Below are positions 1 to 6,591 of a stretch of DNA of 8,261 nt, in pieces. The notes under the pieces are model-generated. The model had not been told where the DNA came from and did not search any database. It saw nothing but the letters and a program-made list of their open reading frames with translations. The position numbers were made by a program, and so were the translations under genes. The DNA comes from DASYLJ01 sp036009625 (lineage in GTDB: Bacteria; Desulfobacterota; Binatia; DP-6): the NCBI GenBank assembly GCA_036009625.1, contig DASYLJ010000051.1, positions 1 to 8,261 of the forward strand, written 5' to 3'. The stretch's first letter is position 1. Each line of letters starts with the position of its first letter.

Positions 1-1
1 C

Positions 2-127
2 ACGTCGTCGACCAGCACCACGTCGTCGACCAGCACCACGTCGTCGACCAGCACCACGTCGTCGACCAGCACCACGTCGTCGACCAGCACCACGTCGTCG
101 ACCAGCACCACGTCGTCGACCAGCACC
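2..127 (+). repeat. Seven perfect 18-bp tandem repeats
   Basis: The unit ACGTCGTCGACCAGCACC is repeated seven times without a mismatch. It encodes Thr-Ser-Ser-Thr-Ser-Thr in the reading frame of the surrounding gene. The unit length is a multiple of three, so gain or loss of copies would not shift the frame. Bases 128-262 continue the Ser/Thr coding in a degenerate form of the same words, which looks like older, diverged repeat material. The array may extend beyond the left edge of the window. Confidence 0.95.
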
Positions 128-805
128 TCGACGTCGACCAGCACCACGTCGTCGACGAGCTCCACGTCGACCAGCACGTCCACCTCGACGTCGACGACCT
201 CCAGCACCTCGACCAGCTCCAGCACGACGACGACGAGCACATCCTCGACCACGACCACGACTCTCGGTGGCCCGACGTCGCCGCCCAACGTCGATGGCAC
301 CGGAACGATCACGTTCAGCCTTTCGGGGGCGAGCGCTGGTAACGCAGGCGGTCAGAGCGCCATCTTCACCTGCGTCGACACCACGTGGACGAAGCTCTAC
401 TGGGGGACGTCGCCGAGTGCGTTGCCCAGAGCCGGCTTGGACGGTTCGCTGCACACCATGACGTTCACGTCGTTCTCGAGCTCCGCGATGCAGTGGGACG
501 GGTCCACGAGCTGGACGAATCCCGACACGGGGCTGAGCCACACCGCGTCGATCCGGATGATCGCGACGATCACGGCCGGGGGAGTGCCGTTCGTGAGCCC
601 GCCGACGGGAGCGCCGGCAGGACTCGGTGCGACGGTGCGGGTGGTGGATCCGGCAGGGACCTGCACCGGCTTCACGGTGCGGGTGGAGTTCTTCGCCGAC
701 ATCCCCACGGACGCGTCGGGCTTCATCCCGATCAACACGGTCCGGACGGCAGGCGGAACCGCGGTGAGCTCCTTCACCGGCGCATTCTACTTCGTCCCGG
801 GATAG
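2..805 (+). CDS. Secreted/surface protein with Ser/Thr linker, 5' truncated
   Basis: The frame is open from base 2 to the TAG at 803-805, giving 267 residues with no start in the window, so the N-terminus lies upstream. Residues 1-87 (bases 2-262) are exclusively Ser and Thr. Such a tract is typical of a flexible, possibly glycosylated linker in an exported protein. From residue 88 the composition changes to an ordinary, Gly/Thr/Ser-rich, probably beta-sandwich domain of about 180 residues. It has aromatic residues and two cysteines (in FTCVD and GTCTG), ends in AFYFVPG, and has no transmembrane helix or sorting motif that I can see. I do not recognise this domain and assign no function. The frame is supported by the abrupt but uninterrupted passage from repeat to domain and by the short, structured gap after the stop. 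Export is inferred from composition only. Confidence 0.75.
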   Translation, partial: TSSTSTTSSTSTTSSTSTTSSTSTTSSTSTTSSTSTTSSTSTSTSTSTTSSTSSTSTSTSTSTSTTSSTSTSSSTTTTSTSSTTTTTLGGPTSPPNVDGTGTITFSLSGASAGNAGGQSAIFTCVDTTWTKLYWGTSPSALPRAGLDGSLHTMTFTSFSSSAMQWDGSTSWTNPDTGLSHTASIRMIATITAGGVPFVSPPTGAPAGLGATVRVVDPAGTCTGFTVRVEFFADIPTDASGFIPINTVRTAGGTAVSSFTGAFYFVPG

Positions 806-854
806 TCGACCTGCCGCGCACGCCGCGCGGTCATGGCGCACATCGTTCAGCGGA

Positions 855-889
855 GCATCCCGCTTCACCACCGAGGTGAAGCGGGATGC
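855..889 (+). terminator. Perfect 15-bp hairpin, probable terminator
   Basis: Bases 855-869 (GCATCCCGCTTCACC) pair without a mismatch with 875-889 around the five-base loop ACCGA. The hairpin begins 49 bases after the stop of the upstream gene and ends 77 bases before the next start. It therefore probably terminates the first transcript or protects its 3' end. There is no T-run after the stem, so it is not a textbook intrinsic terminator on either strand. A smaller hairpin (907-911 with 917-921, GGTCT/AGACC, loop GCAAT) follows in the same gap. Confidence 0.55.
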
Positions 890-953
890 ATCTCGCGGGG
901 CCGACCGGTCTGCAATAGACCACCCGATCCTTGTCGTCCTCTCTTCCCGAAAT

Positions 954-958
954 GGAGG
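954..958 (+). promoter_or_regulatory. Ribosome binding site GGAGG fixing the start at 967
   Basis: GGAGG lies 8 bases upstream of the ATG at 967. It favours that start over the in-frame TTG at 931, which would add 12 residues in front of an otherwise normal signal peptide. Confidence 0.85.
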
Positions 959-966
959 ATTGGACG

Positions 967-2268
967 ATGCGACGGATCGTATTCACGAGCTGGATCGCCC
1001 TGGCGATGGTGCTGGGCGCCGAGATCGCGAGCGCACAAGGGGTCGCCGACGGCCTCCAGTGCTACAAGATCACCAACACCAACCTGAGAAACCTGCGCGC
1101 CGTGGTCGACCTCGATGCCCCCTCGATCGGCGTCGCGCCCGGTTGCCGCATCGGCAAGGCGAAGCTCTACTGCGCTCCGGCCACGCAGACGGTCCAGCCC
1201 GGGACCCTGTTCGACGGCGACACGCCGCTGACCGAGCTGCCGCACCACGGTCCATCCACGCGCGACCGCATCTGCTACGACGTGACTTGTCCGAGGGACG
1301 TCGGGGTCGCTCCGTCGCAGGTCGCCACCGACCGCTTCGGCACGCACGCCTTCCGCAACCTGAAGACGGAGATGGTCTGCACGTCGGCTACCGGGGGCAC
1401 GATGCCGTCACCGGCGCAGGGTTTCGAGATCACGACTCCCGAAATCGAGCTCTCTCCGCGCCAGAACGTCACCTATTGCTACCGCTTCCGCACGGCGAAC
1501 GCCGAACCGCTCGCGATCAAGCGGTTCGCCTCGGAGATGGGCGCGGCCAGCCGGCAGGTCATGCTGTTCACCACCACCACCCACGGCGGCGCAGCATTCG
1601 ACGGCCAGCCTCCCGGGACGCTCTCGGCGATCGACTGCGGCTTCTACCCGTCCGGCGGTCAGTACCTGCCGCACTGGCTGTACGAATCGCACACGCAGCT
1701 CGGCTCGCTGGAGTTCCCGAGCGACGACGGTGCCGGCAACCCGGTGGCGTACGAGCTGCCGCCGCTCTCGTCCGGCGTCCTGATGGTGCACTCCATCAAC
1801 CCCGCCGACGACGTCGTCACGACGCGCGCGAAGATCACCATCGAAGCGCTCGACAGCCCGATCTACACCCGCACCGACAGCTTCACCGCCTATCAGGCGT
1901 CGATCGTCGTCCCGCCGTACACGAACGGTGACGTCGAGTCGCGGACCTGCAACGTGCCAGCCGACGCGAAGTTCTGGTGGCTCTCGACCCACACGCACCG
2001 ACACGCGACCGGTGCAGGCGTCTACGACGGGCCGGACGTCGTGCTGTCTCAGACCGACTGGGCGAATCCCTCGGTGCTCTATCGGCAGGCGCCGCCCTAC
2101 CAGACGTTCCACTCCAACACGCTCCACTGGTCGTGCGCGTACGACAATCCGCACGGCTACACGATCCGGACCGGCGACAGTCAGCAGTCCGACGAGCAGT
2201 GTGTGACGATGGGCTACTTCTTCCCCGCCACCAAGCCGCTCCTCTGCTACGACGGCTATCAGTTCTGA
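967..2268 (+). CDS. Exported PHM-like (copper type II monooxygenase fold) protein with altered copper ligands
   Basis: This 433-residue protein starts with a clear Sec signal peptide (charged MRR, hydrophobic 4-18, ASA before Q24). Residues about 30-140 form a Cys-rich region with C32, C60, C69, C103, C108 and C138. It looks like two related halves, each opening with a CY motif. From about residue 152 the sequence follows peptidylglycine alpha-hydroxylating monooxygenase: a TYCYRF segment, LMVH at H275, the HTH pair H342/H344, and a C-terminal DEQC at 409-412 matching the DEMC of PHM. H275, H342 and H344 correspond to PHM H172, H242 and H244. The PHM H107-H108 pair appears as R196-Q197, and the copper-binding Met314 appears as Q411. 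The fold is well supported; copper monooxygenase activity is doubtful. It may be a binding or structural relative acting outside the cytoplasm. It appears to be a single gene with its own ribosome binding site. Confidence 0.8.
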   Translation: MRRIVFTSWIALAMVLGAEIASAQGVADGLQCYKITNTNLRNLRAVVDLDAPSIGVAPGCRIGKAKLYCAPATQTVQPGTLFDGDTPLTELPHHGPSTRDRICYDVTCPRDVGVAPSQVATDRFGTHAFRNLKTEMVCTSATGGTMPSPAQGFEITTPEIELSPRQNVTYCYRFRTANAEPLAIKRFASEMGAASRQVMLFTTTTHGGAAFDGQPPGTLSAIDCGFYPSGGQYLPHWLYESHTQLGSLEFPSDDGAGNPVAYELPPLSSGVLMVHSINPADDVVTTRAKITIEALDSPIYTRTDSFTAYQASIVVPPYTNGDVESRTCNVPADAKFWWLSTHTHRHATGAGVYDGPDVVLSQTDWANPSVLYRQAPPYQTFHSNTLHWSCAYDNPHGYTIRTGDSQQSDEQCVTMGYFFPATKPLLCYDGYQF

Positions 2269-2283
2269 CCAGCGTCCTCCCGA

Positions 2284-2322
2284 TGACGAGTCCGGTGCCA
2301 CGCTGCAGGCGCCGGCTCGTCA
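2284..2322 (+). terminator. Long GC-rich hairpin after the PHM-like gene
   Basis: TGACGAG (2284-2290) pairs with CTCGTCA (2316-2322), and CCGGTGCC (2292-2299) pairs with GGCGCCGG (2308-2315) through one G-T pair. One base is bulged and the loop is ACGCTGCA. It starts 15 bases after the stop codon, where a terminator is expected. No T-run follows, so it may act as a 3'-end stabiliser or a Rho-assisted stop. Confidence 0.55.
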
Positions 2323-2387
2323 GGGTGCTCACACGGGAGGCGAAGCGGCGGCGATGCGCTGGTCGCCCGCCAGCATCGTCACGATGG

Positions 2388-2413
2388 GGTGAAGTGACCT
2401 TTCACCATATTTT
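2388..2413 (+). terminator. Short hairpin with T-rich tail in the convergent gap
   Basis: GGTGAA (2388-2393) pairs with TTCACC (2401-2406) around a seven-base loop. ATATTTT follows, giving the best intrinsic-terminator shape in this gap for the + strand transcript. The stem overlaps the TGA stop of the oppositely oriented oxidoreductase gene at 2402-2404, so the two convergent genes share the site. The stem is short, hence moderate confidence. Confidence 0.4.
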
Positions 2414-3754
2414 CCCCGGATTCAGGATCCCGTGCGGGTCGAACACCGCTTTCACACCCCGCATCAATGCCAGGGCCGCCCCATGCTCGAGCGCGGCGAA
2501 GCGCCGATTCCCCGTTCCCATGCCGTGCTCGCCGGAGCACGAGCCACCGAGCGCGAGCACACGCTCGACGAGCGCATCGCGCGCGGCCTCGGCGGCGGCG
2601 CGCTCGCTCGCATCGGCCGGCACCAGCACATGCAGTATCCCGATGCCCGCATGCCCGAAGACGTGCATCGGCAGCGCCCGCGCCGTCGCCGTCTCCTCAC
2701 AGGCGCGCACCAGCTCGGGAAGCGCACCGATCGGAATGGCGAGATCCGCTCGGACGGTGCCGGCGTCCGGACGCTCAGCCTCGACGGCGCGCGTGGCGAG
2801 CTCGCGGATCGCCCACGGGTCGGGCAGATCGAGCGCCGTGCCCCCTGCAGCCACCGCGACCTCGGACGCCGTCGTCCACACCTCGTCCACCGTCGCGTCG
2901 CTCCCGTGCACCTCGAGCAGCAACGACGGCCGCTCGACGAGCCCGAACGCGCGAAAGCGGTTCAACGCCGCGAGCGTCGGCGCATCGAGGAACTCCACCG
3001 CCGCGACGTCGACGCCGTAGCGCACCAGGTCCGCCACCACGCGCGCCGCCGCACCCGCATCCGGGAAGACGAACCCGCCGCGTCGACGTGCGGCGGGCAG
3101 GCCGTCGAGGGCCAGCGTCAGCTCGGTGATGATCCCGAGCGTGCCCTCCGAGCCCACCATCAGCCCGAGCAGGTGATACCCCGACGCGCTCTTCCGGCAC
3201 CGATTCCCGAGACGGACGACCTCGCCCGTCCCGGTGACGACCGTCGCCGCGCGCACGTGGTCGCGCGTGCCGCCGTACTTCACCGAGTAGATGCCGCTGG
3301 CGTTGTTCGCGACCATGCCGCCGACGGTCGCCCAGTCGGCACTGCCACCCGGCGACGGCGGAAAGAACAGCCCGTGTGGACGCAGCGCCGTGTTCACGTG
3401 CGCGTAGACGACCCCCGGTTGGACGTCGACCTGGAGGTCGGCGGGCCGGATCGCCGTGACCTCGGCCATGCGCGAGCAGTCCAGGACGATGCCCCCCGCC
3501 GTCGGGATGGGATTGCCCTCGAGGCTCGAGCCGCCCGCGCGCGGCGTGAGCGGCGTGCGATGCGCGACGGCGATCTCGACGATCGCCGCGACCTCGGCCG
3601 TCGTGAGCGGCCACACCACGACGTCGGGGTGGTGCGGCGGCTGCGACGAGGCGTCGTGCGAGGCGGCCTCGAGGTCGGCCGGTGCGGTCGACGCCCGTTC
3701 GCCGAGCAGGGTGCGGAGCGCGTCGAGGGCGGCCTCGGGTACCCGGCGCGACAT
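2402..3754 (-). CDS. FAD-binding oxidoreductase, D-lactate dehydrogenase/GlcD type
   Basis: This 450-residue protein is of usual length for FAD-linked 2-hydroxyacid dehydrogenases of the VAO/PCMH family. These oxidise D-lactate, glycolate or related hydroxyacids and pass electrons to a quinone or cytochrome carrier. The FAD domain shows PRAGGSSLEGN (71-81), PGGSADWATVGGMVANNASG (135-154) and GSEGTLGIITEL (201-212). The C-terminal half has the metal/active-site histidines H368 and H375 in GHAGIGILH and the SGEHGMG motif with E409-H410. The usual GHxGDGNxH is altered: D and N are both Ile here, though the two His remain. The protein ends in the typical FDPHGILNPGKIW. No signal peptide is visible, so it is probably cytoplasmic or membrane-associated. 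The ATG at 3754 is the only start after the in-frame stop at 3797-3799; no good ribosome binding site is visible. The substrate cannot be set from sequence. It lies 42 bases downstream of a small ORF on the same strand. Confidence 0.9.
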   Translation of the reverse strand: MSRRVPEAALDALRTLLGERASTAPADLEAASHDASSQPPHHPDVVVWPLTTAEVAAIVEIAVAHRTPLTPRAGGSSLEGNPIPTAGGIVLDCSRMAEVTAIRPADLQVDVQPGVVYAHVNTALRPHGLFFPPSPGGSADWATVGGMVANNASGIYSVKYGGTRDHVRAATVVTGTGEVVRLGNRCRKSASGYHLLGLMVGSEGTLGIITELTLALDGLPAARRRGGFVFPDAGAAARVVADLVRYGVDVAAVEFLDAPTLAALNRFRAFGLVERPSLLLEVHGSDATVDEVWTTASEVAVAAGGTALDLPDPWAIRELATRAVEAERPDAGTVRADLAIPIGALPELVRACEETATARALPMHVFGHAGIGILHVLVPADASERAAAEAARDALVERVLALGGSCSGEHGMGTGNRRFAALEHGAALALMRGVKAVFDPHGILNPGKIW

Positions 3755-3796
3755 GGCGCACGAGTAGCCGTCGAACGGACGGGCGACAAGCGCGGA

Positions 3797-3934
3797 TCAG
3801 CGGACGAAGTGCATCATCATGGCCAGCATCGCCGCCCCGCCGATCGCAAGGCCGGTGGCCGGCCCGGGCGCATCGAGGGCGAAGTCGACGACCGCGAAGA
3901 ACGGCGTGGTGAGCACGGCGAAGAATTGGGACAT
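3797..3934 (-). CDS. Possible 45-residue hydrophobic protein
   Basis: The ATG at 3934 opens a 45-residue frame beginning MSQFFAVLTTPFFAVVDFAL and ending in a hydrophobic stretch around ATGLAIGGAAMLAMMMHFV, followed by R and TGA. Nearly every third codon position is G or C, as in the neighbouring real genes, and the composition suggests one or two membrane segments. It ends 42 bases before the oxidoreductase start on the same strand, so the two could be co-transcribed. The frame stays open further upstream to 4114, but that extension is Pro/Cys/Arg-rich and does not look coding. The ribosome binding site is weak. I do not recognise a family; it could still be a chance ORF. Confidence 0.4.
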   Translation of the reverse strand: MSQFFAVLTTPFFAVVDFALDAPGPATGLAIGGAAMLAMMMHFVR

Positions 3935-4181
3935 GAGCTCGCTGCAACGCAACGTCCATGCCAGGCGATTCGGGCCCGTAGTTGCGTGGGACCGCAGTCT
4001 GCACGCTGCAGCTCCGCCACACGGTGCTGCAGCCCAGCCATTGCAGCTGCGCGGTCGGGATGGGGGCTCGTCGGGGGACATACCCCAGAGGATGCCGGGA
4101 AGGGCCCGGCCCATTGCGGCGCGTTCGGGAGGACGGTCGCAGAAGATGGTTTCGGCATGGGTGCTCGTGATGCCGTAGCCG
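3935..4181. other. Gene-poor gap with weak hairpins
   Basis: I see no convincing gene here. Two short inverted repeats are present: CGGCAT (4153-4158) with ATGCCG (4170-4175), just after the histidine kinase stop on the - strand and a weak terminator candidate; and GCCGGG (4094-4099) with CCCGGC (4105-4110). CTGCAG/GCAGC words recur between about 4000 and 4052. The promoter for the small ORF and the oxidoreductase should lie here, but I cannot point to a clear -35/-10 pair. Confidence 0.5.
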
Positions 4182-5858
4182 TCACGCGGCGGCTGCGCCG
4201 GGCAGCGCCACCTCGACCTCGAACCCCCCGTCGGCGAGGTTCTGACCCCGCACGCGACCGCCCATCGCCTCGGTGAGGCTCCGCACCAGGGCGAGACCGA
4301 GCCCGGTGCCCTTGGTCCGTCGCGTCAGCTCGCGCTCGCCGCGATGGAACGGCTCGAAGACGCGGCCGAGGTGCTCGCGCGGCACGCCCGGTCCGTGGTC
4401 GCGGACGCGCAGGACGACCCGTCCGTCGTCCATGCGTGACGCATGCACGACGACCTCGCCGGGCCCGGCGCCGCCGGCGTACTTCACCGCGTTGTCGACC
4501 AGGTTGACGACGATCTGCAGCAGCGCGTCGCGCTCGAAGCGCACCGGTGGCAGGGCGGGATCGACGACGACCCGCAGCGAGAGGCCGCCGCGTTCGACGT
4601 GTGGGCGCAGCATCGACGCCGCCTCCTCCAGTACCGGGCCGATCGCGCCGGCCACCAGCACCATGGGGCGCGCGTTGCGCTCGAGACGCGAGAACTCGAG
4701 CACGTTGTCGATGAGACGGCTCAGCCGCTCCGACTCGGCCGTGATGTGACGGTGGTACTCGTCGCGCTTCGCCTCCGACGGCACGATGCCGTCGCGCAGC
4801 ATCTCGCCGTACATGCGGATCGCGGTGAGCGGCGTCTTGAGCTCGTGGGTGACGGCGGCGACGAAGTTGCTCCGCCGCTCCGCGAAGCCCATCGCCACCG
4901 CCACCATGCGGTACAGCGCCACGAGGCCAACCACGACGGCGATGAGCAGCAGCGTCGCGAGCGCGATGATCCACGTCGAGCTGCCGAAGCCGCCGAGCGG
5001 ACGCAGGGCAAGATGGGCGGTGAGCGCGTCGAACGGCTCGGCGAAGCGATGCCGGTAGTCGTAGGTCGACGGATCGGGCGCGGACGGTGCCGTGTCCGGG
5101 GTGGCGAAGGTCACCGTGGCGGTGCGCTCCAGCCCAGCTGCCAGCGCCTGATCGCGCAGCCGCGCGCCGAGCGCGTCGACGTCGAGCACGAGCCCTTGGC
5201 GGCCGCCGCGGCCGTCGGCGCGGATCACCGTGCGCGACAGGACGAGGTGCCGCGCATCGGCGAGCCGTCCCACGAACGGCGCGGCCTCGGGCGGCCGTGC
5301 CGACGCCACGCCGTCGTCGCGTGCCCCCTGCTGGACGTCGCTGCGGTAGGCGTCGGCGAGTGACTTCTGGCGCAGCCCGCGCTGCTCGGCGGCCTTGTTG
5401 AGCGAGCTGAGCGCATCGTACGCCGGCGACGCGGCCTTGTTCTTCTTCACGACCTCGCCCTTGGCGTCGGCGCCGGCGACCTCCACCGTCGAGCCGGGCC
5501 GCTGGCCTTTCACGGGGACAGGGCCACGGCCGTTGCTGCCGACCGCGGCGACGAGCTCCGGCATGGCCGCGAGCCGCGGAGACGCCACGACGCGGCCATC
5601 GGGCGGGACGTCATACCAACCGACGATCCACGGTGCGCTGGTGTCGTCCGGCAGCGCCGCGTCGACCGGGCGTGCGTCCTCCCGCACCAGGAGATCGGAG
5701 AGCGCGCGCTCCATCTCGTCGAAGAGTCGCTCCGCGACCACCTCGTGCCGGCGCTGCTCCTCGACGGCGACGCTGGCGAGCGCGCGCCAGACGAGCAACC
5801 CCACCGGCACGAGCACGGCGACGGCAACGAGCAGGAATCGACGACGAAGCGCGCGCAT
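4182..5858 (-). CDS. Membrane sensor histidine kinase
   Basis: This 558-residue transmembrane kinase would autophosphorylate and pass the phosphate to the response regulator encoded just upstream. Residues about 8-27 form the first membrane helix and 296-316 the second. The roughly 265 residues between them form an extracytoplasmic sensor region unlike a short loop. The second helix is followed within 15-20 residues by the H-box, THELKTPLT with phospho-acceptor H338, leaving no room for a normal HAMP domain. The catalytic domain has the N-box NLVDNAVKYAG (N456 in DNA), the G1 box RDHGPGVP (487-493), the F-box FEPFHRG and the G2 box KGTGLGLAL (516-524). All key residues are present. The start at 5858 lies 2 bases after the regulator's TGA, implying translational coupling. 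The frame is also open further upstream, but that part is a shadow of the regulator gene. Confidence 0.93.
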   Translation of the reverse strand: MRALRRRFLLVAVAVLVPVGLLVWRALASVAVEEQRRHEVVAERLFDEMERALSDLLVREDARPVDAALPDDTSAPWIVGWYDVPPDGRVVASPRLAAMPELVAAVGSNGRGPVPVKGQRPGSTVEVAGADAKGEVVKKNKAASPAYDALSSLNKAAEQRGLRQKSLADAYRSDVQQGARDDGVASARPPEAAPFVGRLADARHLVLSRTVIRADGRGGRQGLVLDVDALGARLRDQALAAGLERTATVTFATPDTAPSAPDPSTYDYRHRFAEPFDALTAHLALRPLGGFGSSTWIIALATLLLIAVVVGLVALYRMVAVAMGFAERRSNFVAAVTHELKTPLTAIRMYGEMLRDGIVPSEAKRDEYHRHITAESERLSRLIDNVLEFSRLERNARPMVLVAGAIGPVLEEAASMLRPHVERGGLSLRVVVDPALPPVRFERDALLQIVVNLVDNAVKYAGGAGPGEVVVHASRMDDGRVVLRVRDHGPGVPREHLGRVFEPFHRGERELTRRTKGTGLGLALVRSLTEAMGGRVRGQNLADGGFEVEVALPGAAAA

Positions 5859-5860
5859 GG

Positions 5861-6553
5861 TCAGCCCGAGAAGCGGTAGCCTTCGCCGCGAACGGTCTCG
5901 ATGACGCCCTGCTCGTCGAGGCCGAGCTTGCGGCGCAGCTTCGCGACGTGCACGTCGACGGTGCGCGTCTGGATGCCGTCCACGTGCTGCAGTCCCCACA
6001 CGGCGCGCAGCAGGACTCGGCGCGAGACGATGCGACCGCGCTCGCGCGCGAGCAGCGCCAGCAGGCCGACCTCGAGCCGAGACAGCGCGACGACACTCTC
6101 GGCGCGTGAGGCACTCCGCGTCGTCGGATCGATCGCCCAGCCCGCGAACACGAACGGTACCTCGGCGGCGCTCGGCAGCCGGCCACTGCGTCGCAGCAGC
6201 GCCTCGACCCGCATCATCAGCTCGGCGACCGAGAACGGCTTCGTCACGTAGTCGTCCGCACCGCAGCGGAAGCCCTCGAGCACGTCGGCCTCGCCGCCAC
6301 GGGCCGTGAGCATCAGGATCGGTTGCTCGGGGACGCGCTCGCGCACCGCGCGACAGACGTCGAAGCCCGAGAGGCCGGGCAGCATCACGTCGAGCAGGAC
6401 GAGCGCATAGCAACCGCGCGTCGCCTCGCGCAGCCCGTCGTCTCCGGTCTCGACGCCGATCGGTGCGTAGCCGCGGAACGCCAGCACGTCGCAGAGCCCA
6501 GCGCGGATGGCGGCCTCGTCCTCGACGACCAGGATCGGCGGTTTCTCGCTCAC
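5861..6553 (-). CDS. OmpR/PhoB-family response regulator
   Basis: From the GTG at 6553 this is a 230-residue cytoplasmic transcription factor, the normal length for the family. The receiver domain (about 5-120) has the acidic pair E11-D12, phospho-acceptor D55 in LLDVMLPG, T83 in MLTAR and K105 in VTKPF. The C-terminal winged helix (about 135-230) has the recognition segment TRTVDVHVAKLRRKLG and the family-typical end IETVRGEGYRFSG. It is the first gene of an operon with the histidine kinase. An upstream in-frame GTG at 6658 would add 35 residues unlike any receiver domain and covering the putative operator, so I prefer 6553. No Shine-Dalgarno sequence precedes it. Its targets are probably its own promoter and the divergent VWA-PspA operon, inferred from the repeats at 6592-6633. 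Confidence 0.93.
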   Translation of the reverse strand: MSEKPPILVVEDEAAIRAGLCDVLAFRGYAPIGVETGDDGLREATRGCYALVLLDVMLPGLSGFDVCRAVRERVPEQPILMLTARGGEADVLEGFRCGADDYVTKPFSVAELMMRVEALLRRSGRLPSAAEVPFVFAGWAIDPTTRSASRAESVVALSRLEVGLLALLARERGRIVSRRVLLRAVWGLQHVDGIQTRTVDVHVAKLRRKLGLDEQGVIETVRGEGYRFSG

Positions 6554-6559
6554 GACGTC

Positions 6560-6588
6560 AGTGTAGGTGGTCGCGGCGCGAGTCGAAA
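6560..6588 (-). promoter_or_regulatory. Possible promoter of the regulator-kinase operon
   Basis: Read on the - strand, TTTCGA (6588-6583) and TACACT (6565-6560) are separated by 17 bases and resemble weak -35 and -10 elements. Transcription would then begin close to the GTG at 6553, giving a nearly leaderless message. That fits the absence of a ribosome binding site. The -35 match is poor, which fits a promoter that needs an activator bound just upstream. Confidence 0.3.
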
Positions 6589-6591
6589 TGC

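Noticed and set aside
2..127. Possible CRISPR array
   Set aside because: The 18-bp units abut directly with no spacers and encode a regular Ser/Thr tract in an open frame, so this is a coding tandem repeat.
876..1931. Long + strand frame overlapping the PHM-like gene
   Set aside because: Arg/Pro-rich translation without domains, in a different frame from the signal-peptide protein; its GTG start lies in the intergenic hairpin. Typical high-GC shadow.
1408..2301. 297-residue frame antisense to the PHM-like gene
   Set aside because: Val/Arg/Gly-rich composition with no recognisable motif; open only because of third-position GC bias on the other strand.
2432..4276. 614-residue + strand frame
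   Set aside because: Antisense to the FAD oxidoreductase, Arg/His/Asp-rich, and runs across an intergenic gap into another gene; no motif supports it.
4443..5363. 306-residue + strand frame antisense to the kinase
   Set aside because: The - strand carries all histidine kinase boxes; this frame is compositionally biased and motif-free.
5859..6413. Extension of the kinase frame upstream, suggesting a regulator-kinase fusion
   Set aside because: The regulator is encoded in another frame and has its own TGA 2 bases before the kinase ATG; the extension is an Arg/Ala-rich shadow, not a receiver domain.
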